Source of the DNA: Pseudidiomarina halophila
GTDB taxonomy: Bacteria > Pseudomonadota > Gammaproteobacteria > Enterobacterales > Alteromonadaceae
Assembly: GCF_003987215.1 (NCBI RefSeq)
Contig: NZ_PIPW01000002.1
Coordinates: forward strand, 558,001 to 622,000
Direction of reading: 5' to 3'
Length of the DNA: 64,000 nucleotides
Made by a program: the position numbers and the translations under genes
Notes under the pieces: generated by a model
Told to the model about the DNA's origin: nothing
Databases searched by the model: none
Seen by the model: only the letters and a program-made list of their open reading frames with translations
Shown: positions 36,233 through 45,591 of the stretch, in pieces
Layout: each line of letters starts with the position of its first letter
How positions within the stretch are numbered: position 1 is the first letter of the stretch

Positions 36233-37447
36233 ATGAAACTACCAATTTATTTTGATTACGCAGCTACCACTCCGGTTGATCCGCGGGTAGCAGAGAAAAT
36301 GATGCAATTTTTAACGCCAGACGGCCAGTTTGGTAACCCTGCGTCACGTTCGCACCGCTTTGGTTGGCAGGCCGAAGAGGCAATTGATGTTGCGCGTAAC
36401 CAAATCGCAGAGTTAGTTAATGCTGACCCGCGCGAAATCGTTTTCACTTCAGGCGCTACCGAATCCGACAATCTCGGTATTAAAGGTGCGGCGGAGTTTT
36501 ATCAGAAAAAAGGTAAGCACATCATTACCGTCAAAACCGAGCACAAAGCTGTGCTGGATACCTGCCGTCAACTCGAGCGCGAAGGCTTCGAGGTGACATA
36601 TCTTGACGTAAAAGAAGATGGCTTATTGGATCTCGACGTGTTCAAAGCTGCATTGCGAGAAGACACCGTATTAGTAAGCGTTATGCATGTAAATAACGAA
36701 ATCGGTGTGATTCAGGACATCGAAACCATTGGCAATCTTTGCCGCGAAAATAAGACTATTTTCCATGTCGACGGTGCGCAGAGTGCTGGTAAAATTGACA
36801 TTGACTTGCAGAGTCTACCAGTTGATTTAATGAGCTTTTCTGGCCACAAAATGTATGGACCGAAAGGAATTGGCGCTTTATTTGTACGCCGTCGCCCACG
36901 CGTTCGTCTAAACGCACAGATGCACGGCGGTGGTCATGAGCGTGGTATGCGTTCAGGCACTTTGCCAACGCACCAGATCGTCGGTATGGGCGAAGCTGCG
37001 CGGATCGCCAAAGAAGAAATGGCCGCCGAAGGCGAACGTTTCCGGGCATTACGTGACCGCTTATGGAATGGCGTAAAAGATATCGAAGAGGTGTACATCA
37101 ACGGCAGCCAGGAACACGGTGTGCCACACATCTTCAACATTAGTTTCAACTTCGTCGAAGGCGAGAGCCTTATCATGGCGTTGAAAGATTTGGCGGTATC
37201 TTCGGGCTCAGCCTGTACTTCCGCAAGTCTTGAACCATCTTACGTATTGCGCGCTCTGGGCCGTAATGATGAACTTGCTCACAGCTCAATACGTTTTAGC
37301 TTCGGCCGTTTTACGACCGAAGAAGAAGTTGATCACGCGATAGAACAGATTCAGAAATCAATTGGTCGCTTGCGCGACATGTCGCCCCTATGGGAAATGT
37401 TCAAAGATGGCGTTGACTTAGACAGCGTCAAATGGGCGGCACACTAA
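36233..37447 (+). CDS. iscS: Cysteine desulfurase IscS
   Basis: A 404-residue PLP enzyme that supplies sulfur as persulfide to IscU and tRNA thiolation. The PLP Lys is in [12 protein letters not shown], the substrate-binding [12 protein letters not shown] is near residue 75, and the mobile-loop Cys is in [17 protein letters not shown]. Length and C-terminal KWAAH match E. coli IscS. Confidence 0.98.
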   Translation: MKLPIYFDYAATTPVDPRVAEKMMQFLTPDGQFGNPASRSHRFGWQAEEAIDVARNQIAELVNADPREIVFTSGATESDNLGIKGAAEFYQKKGKHIITVKTEHKAVLDTCRQLEREGFEVTYLDVKEDGLLDLDVFKAALREDTVLVSVMHVNNEIGVIQDIETIGNLCRENKTIFHVDGAQSAGKIDIDLQSLPVDLMSFSGHKMYGPKGIGALFVRRRPRVRLNAQMHGGGHERGMRSGTLPTHQIVGMGEAARIAKEEMAAEGERFRALRDRLWNGVKDIEEVYINGSQEHGVPHIFNISFNFVEGESLIMALKDLAVSSGSACTSASLEPSYVLRALGRNDELAHSSIRFSFGRFTTEEEVDHAIEQIQKSIGRLRDMSPLWEMFKDGVDLDSVKWAAH

Positions 37448-37462
37448 GAGAGGTAAAGTGTT

Positions 37463-37846
37463 ATGGCATACAGTGAAAAAGTAATCGACCATTATGAAAA
37501 CCCGCGTAACGTGGGTGCATTCGACAAGAATGATCCGTCGATCGCAACCGGTATGGTTGGCGCACCTGCCTGTGGTGACGTAATGAAGCTGCAATTGAAA
37601 ATCAGCGATACTGGCATCATCGAAGATGCGAAGTTCAAAACCTATGGCTGCGGCTCGGCAATTGCCTCAAGCTCGCTGGTCACGGAATGGGTAAAAGGCA
37701 AAACTGTAGAAGAAGCTTCGCAGTTGAAAAATACCCAGATCGCAGAGGAACTTGCGCTGCCACCAGTGAAAATTCACTGTTCGATTTTGGCCGAAGACGC
37801 CATCAAGGCAGCTCTTGAAGACTACAAGACAAGACACGCAGGTTAA
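37463..37846 (+). CDS. iscU: Iron-sulfur scaffold protein IscU
   Basis: A 127-residue scaffold on which [2Fe-2S] clusters form. The cluster ligands are visible: Cys in GAPACGDVM, Cys in YGCGSAIAS and Cys in VKIHCSILAED. The HscA-recognition motif LPPVK is just before the last one. Third in the isc operon. Confidence 0.98.
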   Translation: MAYSEKVIDHYENPRNVGAFDKNDPSIATGMVGAPACGDVMKLQLKISDTGIIEDAKFKTYGCGSAIASSSLVTEWVKGKTVEEASQLKNTQIAEELALPPVKIHCSILAEDAIKAALEDYKTRHAG

Positions 37847-37870
37847 GCTAACACAGCTAAAGGGTAAGTA

Positions 37871-38194
37871 ATGGCAATTACCATGACCGAAGCAGCGGCG
37901 CAACGTGCCCGCTCGTTTTTGGAACAGCGCGGTAAGGGTGAGGGCATCCGGTTAGGTGTAAAAACGACCGGATGTTCAGGCCTTGCCTATGTAATGGAGT
38001 TCGTCGATGAAGTCGACGACACCGATACTGTATTTGAAGAACGAGGTGTGAAAATCATCATCGATGGCAAGAGCCTTGTTTATCTTGATGGCACCGAGCT
38101 CGATTTCGTTAAAGAAGGCCTGAATGAAGGCTTTGAATTCAACAACCCAAATGCCAAGGGCGAATGCGGTTGCGGCGAGAGCTTTAACGTTTAA
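37871..38194 (+). CDS. iscA: A-type iron-sulfur carrier IscA
   Basis: A 107-residue carrier with the three conserved Cys: [13 protein letters not shown] and the C-terminal [11 protein letters not shown]. It carries iron or clusters from IscU to target proteins. It ends 2 nt before hscB. Confidence 0.97.
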   Translation: MAITMTEAAAQRARSFLEQRGKGEGIRLGVKTTGCSGLAYVMEFVDEVDDTDTVFEERGVKIIIDGKSLVYLDGTELDFVKEGLNEGFEFNNPNAKGECGCGESFNV

Positions 38195-38196
38195 CC

Positions 38197-38697
38197 ATGA
38201 ATCATTTCGAGCTGTTTGATATCAAACCAGACTACGCTCTTGACCTGGCCGACTTGCAGCAGCGCTACCGCAAGCTGCAACAGGCCATGCATCCCGATCG
38301 CTTTGCGAATGCAAGTTCGCGCGACAAGTTACTTGCCGTGCAGCGCACTTCGCAGTTAAATGACGCTTATCATACGTTACGTGAACCTTTGTCGCGGGCA
38401 GAATACATGCTCACGCTACGCGGCGTGGATATGCAGCATGAGCAGAAGACGTTGCAGGATCCTGAGTTCCTGATGGCGCAGATGGAATGGCGGGAGCGTG
38501 TTGAAGAGCTTAGCCCCGGCGATTTTGCTGCTATTGATACGGCGTTTCGTGACCTTGAGGGCGAAACCAAGCTGCTGCAGGACAAATTAGAGCAACAGCT
38601 GGCGGCGGATGCGAACGAAGAGGCGGCGGATACGATTCGAAAGCTCAAGTTTATGCATAAACTGGGTCGCGAACTCGAAGCGCTGGAAGATCAGTAG
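38197..38697 (+). CDS. hscB: Co-chaperone HscB (Hsc20)
   Basis: A 166-residue J-domain protein. YRKLQQAMHPDRF contains the HPD that triggers HscA ATPase; the C-terminal helical domain binds IscU. The native end is peculiar: the TAG stop (38695-38697) is the TAG of a REP element's GTAG, so the repeat defines where the protein terminates. Confidence 0.96.
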   Translation: MNHFELFDIKPDYALDLADLQQRYRKLQQAMHPDRFANASSRDKLLAVQRTSQLNDAYHTLREPLSRAEYMLTLRGVDMQHEQKTLQDPEFLMAQMEWRERVEELSPGDFAAIDTAFRDLEGETKLLQDKLEQQLAADANEEAADTIRKLKFMHKLGRELEALEDQ

Positions 38698-38826
38698 CCC
38701 GTAGTTCTACTACGGGTCAAGCCTGAACATAGCGCCATCGCCGGCAATAGCTGTAAAAGCGGCAGCACCATCGCCGCGACACCAGCGATATCAGCAGATT
38801 CAACCCGCAATAGAATTGCGGGCGAC
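38694..38826. repeat. REP pair (BIME-like) between hscB and hscA
   Basis: A forward REP (38694-38717, GTAG plus CCCGTAG-TTCTA-CTACGGG) and an inverted one (38803-38826, reverse-complement GTCG plus CCCGCAA-TTCTA-TTGCGGG) bound the hscB-hscA gap. The sequence between them, about 85 bp, is GC-rich, with no ORF. Stem changes in the second copy are compensatory. This is in the middle of an operon, so the mRNA should carry both hairpins. Confidence 0.85.
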
Positions 38827-38849
38827 AAAATTGGACAAAAGGTTAGTTC

Positions 38850-40715
38850 ATGGCATTACTCCAAATTGCAGAACCTGGGCAAAGCACCGCACCACATCAA
38901 CATCGACTGGCAGCAGGTATTGACCTGGGTACCACCAATTCATTGGTGGCGACTGTACGTAGCAGTGAATCCCAGGTTTTGAACGATGAACAGGGCCGCG
39001 CGATTTTGCCGTCGGTGGTTTATTACGGCGCAAACGAAGTCTTAACTGGCTACGAGGCATTAGAGAAACATTCCGATGAATCCATCGAAACCGAAAACAC
39101 CATTGTTTCGGTCAAACGTTTTATTGGCCGCACCGTTGCCGATGTAAAACGTAACTTTTCCAATTTACCCTATCGCATGAGCGAAACGGATAACGGGGTA
39201 CCGGTATTCCACACCGCTGCTGGGGACAAGAATGCCGTCGAAGTCTCGGCCGACATCCTGCGCACCCTGTCAGCGCGCGCTCAGGCAGCGCTTGGCGGCG
39301 AACTGACTGGTGTAGTGATAACCGTACCAGCGTATTTTGATGATGCTCAGCGGCAAAGCACCAAAGATGCCGCGCAACTGGCCGGCCTGAATGTGTTGCG
39401 ATTGCTGAATGAACCCACCGCAGCAGCTGTTGCTTACGGTCTGGATTCTGGTCAGGAAGGTCTTATTGGCGTCTACGATCTGGGCGGCGGAACCTTCGAT
39501 ATCTCGATCTTGCGTCTGCAAGGTGGCGTGTTTGAAGTTCTGGCAACTGGTGGTGATAGTGCGCTTGGTGGCGACGACTTTGATCAGCTGATTGTCAATT
39601 ATTTAAAAGCTGAATGGGACTTGCCTGGCGATGTTCCAGCCCGGCTCGAACGTGACCTCATCAATGCTGCCAAAGCGGCGAAAGAAGCGTTAACCGATGC
39701 TGATAGCACTGAAATTACCCTGCCTTCTACTGATTTGCGGGCGACCTTAACCCGGGCACAGCTCGACGAGCTGATTGAACCGCTGGTTCGCCGCACCCTG
39801 GTTAACTGCCGTCGTGCTTTGAAAGACGCTGGTGTCAGTGCTGATGAAATACTAGAGGTAGTCATGGTCGGTGGCTCGACGCGCGTGCCGCGTGTTCGGG
39901 AAGCCGTAGGCGAATTTTTTGGCCGTAAACCACTTACCTCCATCGATCCGGATCAAGTTGTAGCAATTGGTGCTGCGGTGCAGGCTGACATTTTGGCAGG
40001 TAATAAGCCCGATTCAGATATGCTGTTGCTTGATGTGATCCCACTTTCGTTGGGCCTGGAAACCATGGGTGGCCTGGTCGAAAAGGTGGTGGCGCGAAAC
40101 ACTACAATTCCCGTTGCCAAGGCGCAGGAATTCACTACCTTTAAAGACGGCCAAACGGCAATGATGATCCACGTCGTGCAGGGCGAGCGTGAGCTCGTCG
40201 ATGACTGCCGCTCGCTGGCGCGTTTCGTTTTGAGCGATATTCCGCCAATGGCTGCCGGCGCCGCGCACATCCGCGTTACCTTTCAGGTTGACGCGGACGG
40301 CTTGCTCAGCGTCGATGCGATGGAAAAATCCAGCGGCGTCAGTGCGTCGATCCAGGTTAAACCATCCTACGGACTGAATGACGAAGATATTTCCAGTATG
40401 ATCCAGTCTTCGATGAGCAATGCCAAAGAAGATATGGCAGCACGCATGTTGCGTGAGCAACAGGTGGAAGCCGACCGGGTGCTCGAGGCATTAAGCAGCG
40501 CACTCGCTGCCGATGGCGATTTACTCGATGAGCAGGAACGTGAACGTCTGGATAATGCGATGGCTGCACTGCGCGAAGCGCGTGCAGGCACTGATGCTGA
40601 AGCTATCGAGAAGGCCATTGAAGTGGTCGATAAAGCAAGTGATGACTTTGCCGCGCGCCGCATGGATGCAGGTATTCGAAAAGCTCTATCCGGTAGCAAC
40701 GTTAACGAACTTTAG
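38850..40715 (+). CDS. hscA: Hsp70-type chaperone HscA
   Basis: A 621-residue specialised Hsp70 that helps release clusters from IscU. The nucleotide-binding domain shows [59 protein letters not shown] and [13 protein letters not shown]. The substrate domain follows from about 390. The stop TAG (40713-40715) lies in a REP element, as for hscB. Confidence 0.97.
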   Translation: MALLQIAEPGQSTAPHQHRLAAGIDLGTTNSLVATVRSSESQVLNDEQGRAILPSVVYYGANEVLTGYEALEKHSDESIETENTIVSVKRFIGRTVADVKRNFSNLPYRMSETDNGVPVFHTAAGDKNAVEVSADILRTLSARAQAALGGELTGVVITVPAYFDDAQRQSTKDAAQLAGLNVLRLLNEPTAAAVAYGLDSGQEGLIGVYDLGGGTFDISILRLQGGVFEVLATGGDSALGGDDFDQLIVNYLKAEWDLPGDVPARLERDLINAAKAAKEALTDADSTEITLPSTDLRATLTRAQLDELIEPLVRRTLVNCRRALKDAGVSADEILEVVMVGGSTRVPRVREAVGEFFGRKPLTSIDPDQVVAIGAAVQADILAGNKPDSDMLLLDVIPLSLGLETMGGLVEKVVARNTTIPVAKAQEFTTFKDGQTAMMIHVVQGERELVDDCRSLARFVLSDIPPMAAGAAHIRVTFQVDADGLLSVDAMEKSSGVSASIQVKPSYGLNDEDISSMIQSSMSNAKEDMAARMLREQQVEADRVLEALSSALAADGDLLDEQERERLDNAMAALREARAGTDAEAIEKAIEVVDKASDDFAARRMDAGIRKALSGSNVNEL

Positions 40716-40735
40716 CCCGTAGTCCTGTTACGGGT
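40712..40735 (+). repeat. Degenerate REP element at the hscA stop codon
   Basis: TTAG, then CCCGTAG-TCCTG-TTACGGG, T. The usual leading G is T and the stem has one mismatch, so this copy is partly decayed. Its TAG is the hscA stop codon. Confidence 0.75.
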
Positions 40736-40803
40736 GCAACTGGCCAGCGCCGCAATTCATGGGGCGCTGTCTGATTGAACTGAATTTTAAGTGAGGAATA
40801 GTA

Positions 40804-41142
40804 ATGCCAACAATCGTATTCTTACCGCACGAAGAGCTGTGTCCTGAAGGCACCGCCGTAGAAGCTAAAGATGGGGAAACCGTCCTGGATGTGGCACTAC
40901 GTAACGGCATTGGTATTGAACATGCCTGTGAAAAAGTCTGCGCCTGTACCACCTGTCATGTTTATGTGCGGGAAGGCTATGACTCGCTGCCGGAAATTAA
41001 CGATAACGAAGACGACATGCTCGATAAAGCCTGGGGCCTCGACCCCGATTCACGCCTGAGCTGTCAGGCTCGCCTCAACGGCGAAGACCTGGTCGTCGAA
41101 ATCCCCAAATACACCGTCAACATGGTCAAAGAAAACCATTAG
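40804..41142 (+). CDS. fdx: [2Fe-2S] ferredoxin of the isc operon
   Basis: A 112-residue adrenodoxin-type ferredoxin that feeds electrons to cluster assembly. The ligands are CEKVCACTTC (C-x5-C-x2-C by the family pattern) and the last Cys in SRLSCQARL. It is last in the isc operon as seen here; I found no iscX after it. A family 2 palindrome follows the stop. Confidence 0.97.
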   Translation: MPTIVFLPHEELCPEGTAVEAKDGETVLDVALRNGIGIEHACEKVCACTTCHVYVREGYDSLPEINDNEDDMLDKAWGLDPDSRLSCQARLNGEDLVVEIPKYTVNMVKENH

Positions 41143-41145
41143 AAG

Positions 41146-41205
41146 GGGCAGCCCTTACAATGTAAAGATGGTTTTCAAAGGGGGGCTGCCCCCCTTTACA
41201 ATTGT
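41146..41205. terminator. Double palindrome between fdx and msrA (family 2)
   Basis: AAGGGGCAGCCCTT is followed by ACAATGTAAAG and then AAAGGGGGG-CTG-CCCCCCTTT, a 9-bp stem with a 3-nt loop. The first part repeats the etfA terminator core. The two genes are convergent, so this may stop transcription from both sides; a long T tract is missing. Confidence 0.6.
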
Positions 41206-41214
41206 TATAACTGA

Positions 41215-41745
41215 TTATTCAAGTTTTTCGGCGAATGTGCGTTTGAATTTAGCCAGTTTTGGGCTTACTACAGCCTGGCAATAAGCATTTTGCGGGTTAC
41301 GCTCGACATAATTCTCATGATAGTCCTCTGCGGGCCAAAACTTCTCAAGCGGCTCAAGCTCGGTGACAATCTCGCCATCCCAGGTACCTTCCTCACGCAT
41401 TTCTGCAATAATATCTTCGGCCGCTAAACGTTGATCTTCCGACTGGTAAAAGATCGCCGAGCGGTACTGAGTTCCCACATCATTGCCTTGCCGATTCAAC
41501 TGTGTCGGATCATGCAAAGCGAAGAAGATTTCAAGCACTTCCCGTACTGAAAGTGCCTGCGGATCGAAGGTGACCTGCACAACTTCGGCATGGCCGGTTT
41601 CACCGGCACAAACCTGCTCATAAGTTGGGTTTTCTTGCTCGCCACCAGCGTAGCCAGATTCAGCTTTCAATACGCCGCGTACTTGCTTAAACGCGCCTTC
41701 GATACACCAGAAACAGCCACCCGCTAAGGTAATTTGTTGAGTCAT
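41215..41745 (-). CDS. msrA: Peptide methionine sulfoxide reductase MsrA
   Basis: A 176-residue enzyme reducing methionine-S-sulfoxide in proteins. The active-site motif is GGCFWCIEGAF (Cys near residue 11), with GYAGGEQENPTYEQVC and the C-terminal VSPKLAKFKRTF. It stands alone; upstream space to ndk is 196 bp and holds a family 2 palindrome and the ndk promoter region. Confidence 0.96.
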   Translation of the reverse strand: MTQQITLAGGCFWCIEGAFKQVRGVLKAESGYAGGEQENPTYEQVCAGETGHAEVVQVTFDPQALSVREVLEIFFALHDPTQLNRQGNDVGTQYRSAIFYQSEDQRLAAEDIIAEMREEGTWDGEIVTELEPLEKFWPAEDYHENYVERNPQNAYCQAVVSPKLAKFKRTFAEKLE

Positions 41746-41834
41746 ACGTTACTCCTAATAGACGTTTAGACATCTATACCATAATCACTGACTTCAGAGA
41801 AGAGCCCAGCTTGTATTTTACTATAACAAAACTC

Positions 41835-41854
41835 AAGGAGGGGCAGCCCCTTCT
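41835..41854. repeat. Short GC-rich palindrome, family 2
   Basis: AAGGAGGGGCAGCCCCTTCT between msrA and ndk. Sixteen of its bases are identical to the palindrome inside rsmC at 13590. Confidence 0.75.
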
Positions 41855-41884
41855 GGGGTGGTGGCTTGTGTGCTGAGGAACGTG

Positions 41885-41890
41885 TATAAT
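41885..41890 (+). promoter_or_regulatory. Probable -10 element of ndk
   Basis: Perfect TATAAT about 50 nt before the ndk start. No good -35 lies at 16-18 bp (TGGCTT is the nearest); the preceding TG may help. Confidence 0.45.
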
Positions 41891-41941
41891 CCGCGCGACT
41901 TCAATCTAAGCATCCAAACTTAAAGCAAAGCGGAGATAACC

Positions 41942-42373
41942 ATGGCTTTAGAACGTACTTTATCGATGATCAAACCTGACGCAGTTGGCAAAAACGTCAT
42001 CGGCGCAATCTACAACCGTTTCGAGACTTCAGGTCTGCGTATCGTTGCAGCGAAAATGATGCACTTGAGCAAAGAACAGGCTGAAGGCTTCTACGCTGAA
42101 CATAGCGAGCGTCCTTTCTTCGGCGCACTGGTTGATTTCATGACGTCTGGTCCAATCATGGTAAGCGTTTTAGAAGGCGAAAACGCAGTTCTACGTCACC
42201 GTGAAATCATGGGTGCAACGAACCCTGCAGAAGCACTGGCAGGAACTTTGCGCGCTGACTATGCTGAAACTATCGACGAGAACGCGGTACATGGTTCTGA
42301 CGCGGTAGAATCTGCGGCACGCGAAATCGCATACTTCTTCTCCGACGAAGAAATCTGCGCCCGCACCCGCTAA
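41942..42373 (+). CDS. ndk: Nucleoside diphosphate kinase
   Basis: A 143-residue kinase that balances nucleoside triphosphates. [18 protein letters not shown] opens it, and the phospho-histidine lies in [12 protein letters not shown]. Full length, with AGATAACC before the ATG. A GC-rich hairpin follows the stop. Confidence 0.97.
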   Translation: MALERTLSMIKPDAVGKNVIGAIYNRFETSGLRIVAAKMMHLSKEQAEGFYAEHSERPFFGALVDFMTSGPIMVSVLEGENAVLRHREIMGATNPAEALAGTLRADYAETIDENAVHGSDAVESAAREIAYFFSDEEICARTR

Positions 42374-42381
42374 TTAAATGA

Positions 42382-42407
42382 GCAAGGCTCGGATAGCCGA
42401 GCCTTGC
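42382..42407 (+). terminator. Hairpin after ndk
   Basis: GCAAGGCTCGG-ATAG-CCGAGCCTTGC: an 11-bp perfect stem with a 4-nt loop. There is no clear T tract, because a family 3 palindrome begins immediately; termination is probable but less certain. Confidence 0.65.
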
Positions 42408-42477
42408 GCTATTAGTTACTGGATATTAGTTATCAGTGGTTTTTCAACTAATAACTAATATCCATTATCCAATAACG
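42406..42477. repeat. Long AT-rich imperfect palindrome, family 3, copy 6
   Basis: GCGCTATTAGTTACTGGATA TTAGTTATCAGT is mirrored by ACTAATAACTAATATCC, ATTATCC, AATAACG. It lies between the ndk hairpin and rlmN. Confidence 0.7.
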
Positions 42478-42490
42478 AATTTAGGTTTAT

Positions 42491-43624
42491 ATGAACGCAG
42501 TTGACAAAAAAGTGAATCTCCTTGACCTGAATCGCCAGGCGATGCGCGAGTTCTTCCAGGAACTCGGCGAGAAGTCTTTCCGTGCCGATCAAGTCATGAA
42601 ATGGTTGTATCACTTCTGTGTCGACAACTTCGACGACATGACCAACCTCAACAAGGGCTTAAGAGAAAAGCTTAAGCAGATCGCCGAAATTCGTGCACCG
42701 GAAGTGCGTGAACAAAAGCAATCGAGCGATGGCACCATCAAGTTTGCCATGACCTTGTTCGACGGTCAGGACGTCGAAACCGTGTGGATCCCTGAAGCCG
42801 ACCGTGCCACATTGTGCGTAAGTTCACAGGTAGGTTGTGCGTTAGAATGCACCTTCTGCAGCACCGGCCAGCAAGGCTTTAACCGTAACCTACGGGTTGC
42901 CGAAATCATCGGTCAGGTGTGGCGGGTCAATAAGTTGCTCGGCGCCTATGGCGAAACCGGCATCAAAGCTGTTACCAACGTGGTCATGATGGGTATGGGC
43001 GAACCCCTGCTGAATCTGAAAAACGTGGTGCCAGCGATGGATCTGATGATGGACGATAATGCTTTCGGCCTCTCCAAACGTCGTGTGACCCTCAGTACCT
43101 CTGGCGTGGTTCCGGCACTTTATAAGCTGAAAGAAGAAATCGATGTGGCGCTGGCGATTAGTCTACATGCGCCTAACGACGAACTGCGCAATCAGATTGT
43201 TCCCATCAATAAAAAGTACAATATTGCTGAGTTTCTCGAAGCCAGCCGCCATTACATTGACGGCTCCAAAGCAAATAAGAACATCACAATTGAGTATGTT
43301 ATGCTCGATCATGTGAATGACTCGATGGATCAGGCCGCTGAGCTTGCAGAAACGTTGAAAGATACGCCGTGCAAAATCAACTTGATACCATTTAATCCAT
43401 TCCCAGGTAACGACCATGGCCGTTCCAGTAATTCGCGTATTGACCGATTCGCTAAGGTTCTGATAGAAAAGGGCTATATAGTAACGGTGCGGAAAACTCG
43501 CGGTGATGACATCGATGCCGCATGCGGCCAGTTGGTCGGCGATGTGGTAGACCGTACGAAACGTATCCTGAAGAAACAGCAAGCACAGCGTGGGGCTGAC
43601 GGAATCGACGTCAAGGTTTCGTAA
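42491..43624 (+). CDS. rlmN: Dual-specificity RNA methyltransferase RlmN
   Basis: A 377-residue radical-SAM enzyme that methylates C2 of A2503 in 23S rRNA and A37 in some tRNAs. The cluster motif is [15 protein letters not shown] (C-x3-C-x2-C), [12 protein letters not shown] binds SAM, and the C-terminal [12 protein letters not shown] holds the catalytic Cys. It opens the conserved block that runs to der. Confidence 0.97.
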   Translation: MNAVDKKVNLLDLNRQAMREFFQELGEKSFRADQVMKWLYHFCVDNFDDMTNLNKGLREKLKQIAEIRAPEVREQKQSSDGTIKFAMTLFDGQDVETVWIPEADRATLCVSSQVGCALECTFCSTGQQGFNRNLRVAEIIGQVWRVNKLLGAYGETGIKAVTNVVMMGMGEPLLNLKNVVPAMDLMMDDNAFGLSKRRVTLSTSGVVPALYKLKEEIDVALAISLHAPNDELRNQIVPINKKYNIAEFLEASRHYIDGSKANKNITIEYVMLDHVNDSMDQAAELAETLKDTPCKINLIPFNPFPGNDHGRSSNSRIDRFAKVLIEKGYIVTVRKTRGDDIDAACGQLVGDVVDRTKRILKKQQAQRGADGIDVKVS

Positions 43625-43694
43625 ATATCCAGCAACGACGTAGGCAGGCGGGGTGGTTCAGGGTAGCATTGCGAATAACCTAAGAGGAACTGTA

Positions 43695-44483
43695 ATGCGA
43701 CGACTCCAACGATGTTTGCTAGTAGCCAGCTTAGCACTGTTGGCGGTAGGCTGTGTGAGTCAACGTACTGTTGATGGAAAAGACCAGCCCACGCAACAAT
43801 TTAATGCTGAAGAAGCTGCTGCTACACGGTTGGCGCTGGGTTTTCAGTATCTGCGATCGGGCAATTATCAACAGGCCCGGGCAAACCTGGAACGGGCACG
43901 CGATTACACTCCAAAAAATCCTTCGGTTCATACCGGCCTTGCGATTTATTATCAGCAAGTGAAAGAATACGATAAAGCGGAACGTTATTATCGCAACGCT
44001 ATCGATTTACAGCCCAGTAACGGCGATACCTATAACAACCTTGGCGCATTACTGTGTACGATGGGGCGCTATGATGAAGCCGATAGTTTATTTAACCAGG
44101 CGCTGCAAATTCCAGACTATGTGAAAGTCGCATCTACCTATGAAAATGCCGCACTATGTGCAGCGCAAGCAGGTAAGTTCGATAAAGCCGACAACTATTT
44201 TAATCGCGCCCTGAATCACAGTGCGCGAAATAGCACTATTCTTGAAAGTTACGCTGCGGTATTGTTAGACCAGCAGCGCATTCAGGAAGCAGCACAGATT
44301 TTAGCGCAACGAGCAAATTTACCGCAGTTATCACCGGAATATCTGCGGCTGGAAATTGAGCTCGCGCGCCAACAAAACAACAAAGTTCGGCAAGTAAGTT
44401 TTGGCGAGTTGTTATTATCGCGCTTCCCGGACTCACGCCAGGCGCGTGAGTACTTAGCGAAGATCTCAGAACCTAATTCCTAA
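43695..44483 (+). CDS. pilW: Type IV pilus biogenesis/stability lipoprotein PilW (PilF)
   Basis: Encodes 262 residues from ATG 43695, with AAGAGG 8 nt upstream. The lipobox LLAVGC (Cys about 20) makes it a lipoprotein. The mature part is TPR repeats (LALGFQYLRSGNYQQARANL, NPSVHTGLAIYYQQVKEYDKA, NGDTYNNLGALLCTMGRYDEA). PilW helps the PilQ secretin assemble. Same position as in E. coli, between rlmN and rodZ. Confidence 0.93.
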   Translation: MRRLQRCLLVASLALLAVGCVSQRTVDGKDQPTQQFNAEEAAATRLALGFQYLRSGNYQQARANLERARDYTPKNPSVHTGLAIYYQQVKEYDKAERYYRNAIDLQPSNGDTYNNLGALLCTMGRYDEADSLFNQALQIPDYVKVASTYENAALCAAQAGKFDKADNYFNRALNHSARNSTILESYAAVLLDQQRIQEAAQILAQRANLPQLSPEYLRLEIELARQQNNKVRQVSFGELLLSRFPDSRQAREYLAKISEPNS

Positions 44484-44495
44484 TTGAAGTAGCCC

Positions 44496-45572
44496 ATGAC
44501 CACGGATAACGACCTTTTTAACGATGCCCCGAACGAGTCTGAGAAACCAGATTCGATTTCACCCGGGCAACTACTCAAACAAGCCCGCGAAGCGAAGGGG
44601 TTAACCCAGCAGCAAGTGGCAGATAGCTTACGTTTGCGCGAAGTTGTGGTGCAATTTATTGAGAACGATGAGTTCGATAAATTGGCATCAGCCACTTTTG
44701 TGCGTGGCTATTTGCGCTCCATCGCCAGAGCGCTGGAGGTCGACGAGAATGAAGTTTTTGCCGCCTATCGCGCGCACGGTCATGAACAAGTCACTCCCAA
44801 CACGGTGCAGATGCAGAGTTTTTCGCGGCGCAAAGTGAAAGAACGTAATGACAATCGACTGATGTTGATGAGCTACGGCATTATTATTGTCGTCATTGCA
44901 TTGGTGTTGATTTGGTGGTGGCAGGAAAGCAATTTTAGCCTTAGTACCATCACCGGCAGTGAAGATGCGCCAACAGAACAGGAAGCTCAGCAGTCGCGAG
45001 AAAACGCCGCAAGTCTGCCGCAAGTTGTGCGCCCTAGCGCACACCGCGCCGAAGGTCGTCTAACCGAGGAGGAAGTTGCCGCAGGCGATACCTCAACGGT
45101 TTCGATCGAAGCAGAGCAGGCGCCTGATGTGCCACCAAATCTTGCGGAGCCCGAGGTTACCAGCCCAGAAGGGACTGACCCGGAGGGTGAGGCGGTACGG
45201 CCTATCGACGAAACGCAGGAACTGACTGACCTGACCGATGAGGAGGCAACTGAAATAGCTACAGATACACCACCAACAACTACCGAATCAGCCCCTGTGG
45301 TTACAGAACCAGTTACAGGTGCACCGGCTGCAGTCGATGAGCAACTGGTATTTACCTTCAACGAAGCCTGTTGGGTCAAAGTTGTTGATGCCACCGGCGA
45401 GGAATTAGCCGTAGGCGTAAAAGCTGCAGGTTATCGCATGCCGCTGACGGGCGAGCCTCCTTTTGATATCATCTTGTGCAGACCAGAATCAGTGGACATG
45501 ACCTACAACGGTGCCACTGTGAACTTAGACGATTACGTGCGTGGTAGAAGTGTAACTCTGACGCTCGATTGA
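44496..45572 (+). CDS. rodZ: Cytoskeleton protein RodZ
   Basis: A 358-residue protein: an N-terminal helix-turn-helix (SPGQLLKQAREAKGLTQQQV), a single transmembrane helix (about 124-149, LMLMSYGIIIVVIALVLIWW), a long Thr/Glu/Pro-rich periplasmic linker (about 155-280) and a C-terminal beta domain with FNEACWVKVVDATGEEL. It links MreB to the elongasome. 12 nt after pilW. Confidence 0.94.
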   Translation: MTTDNDLFNDAPNESEKPDSISPGQLLKQAREAKGLTQQQVADSLRLREVVVQFIENDEFDKLASATFVRGYLRSIARALEVDENEVFAAYRAHGHEQVTPNTVQMQSFSRRKVKERNDNRLMLMSYGIIIVVIALVLIWWWQESNFSLSTITGSEDAPTEQEAQQSRENAASLPQVVRPSAHRAEGRLTEEEVAAGDTSTVSIEAEQAPDVPPNLAEPEVTSPEGTDPEGEAVRPIDETQELTDLTDEEATEIATDTPPTTTESAPVVTEPVTGAPAAVDEQLVFTFNEACWVKVVDATGEELAVGVKAAGYRMPLTGEPPFDIILCRPESVDMTYNGATVNLDDYVRGRSVTLTLD

Positions 45573-45591
45573 CTGAAACGAAGTACCCAAA

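Noticed and set aside
40014-40460. A 148-codon antisense frame in hscA
   Set aside because: HscA is unmistakable on the other strand; the frame has no recognisable features.
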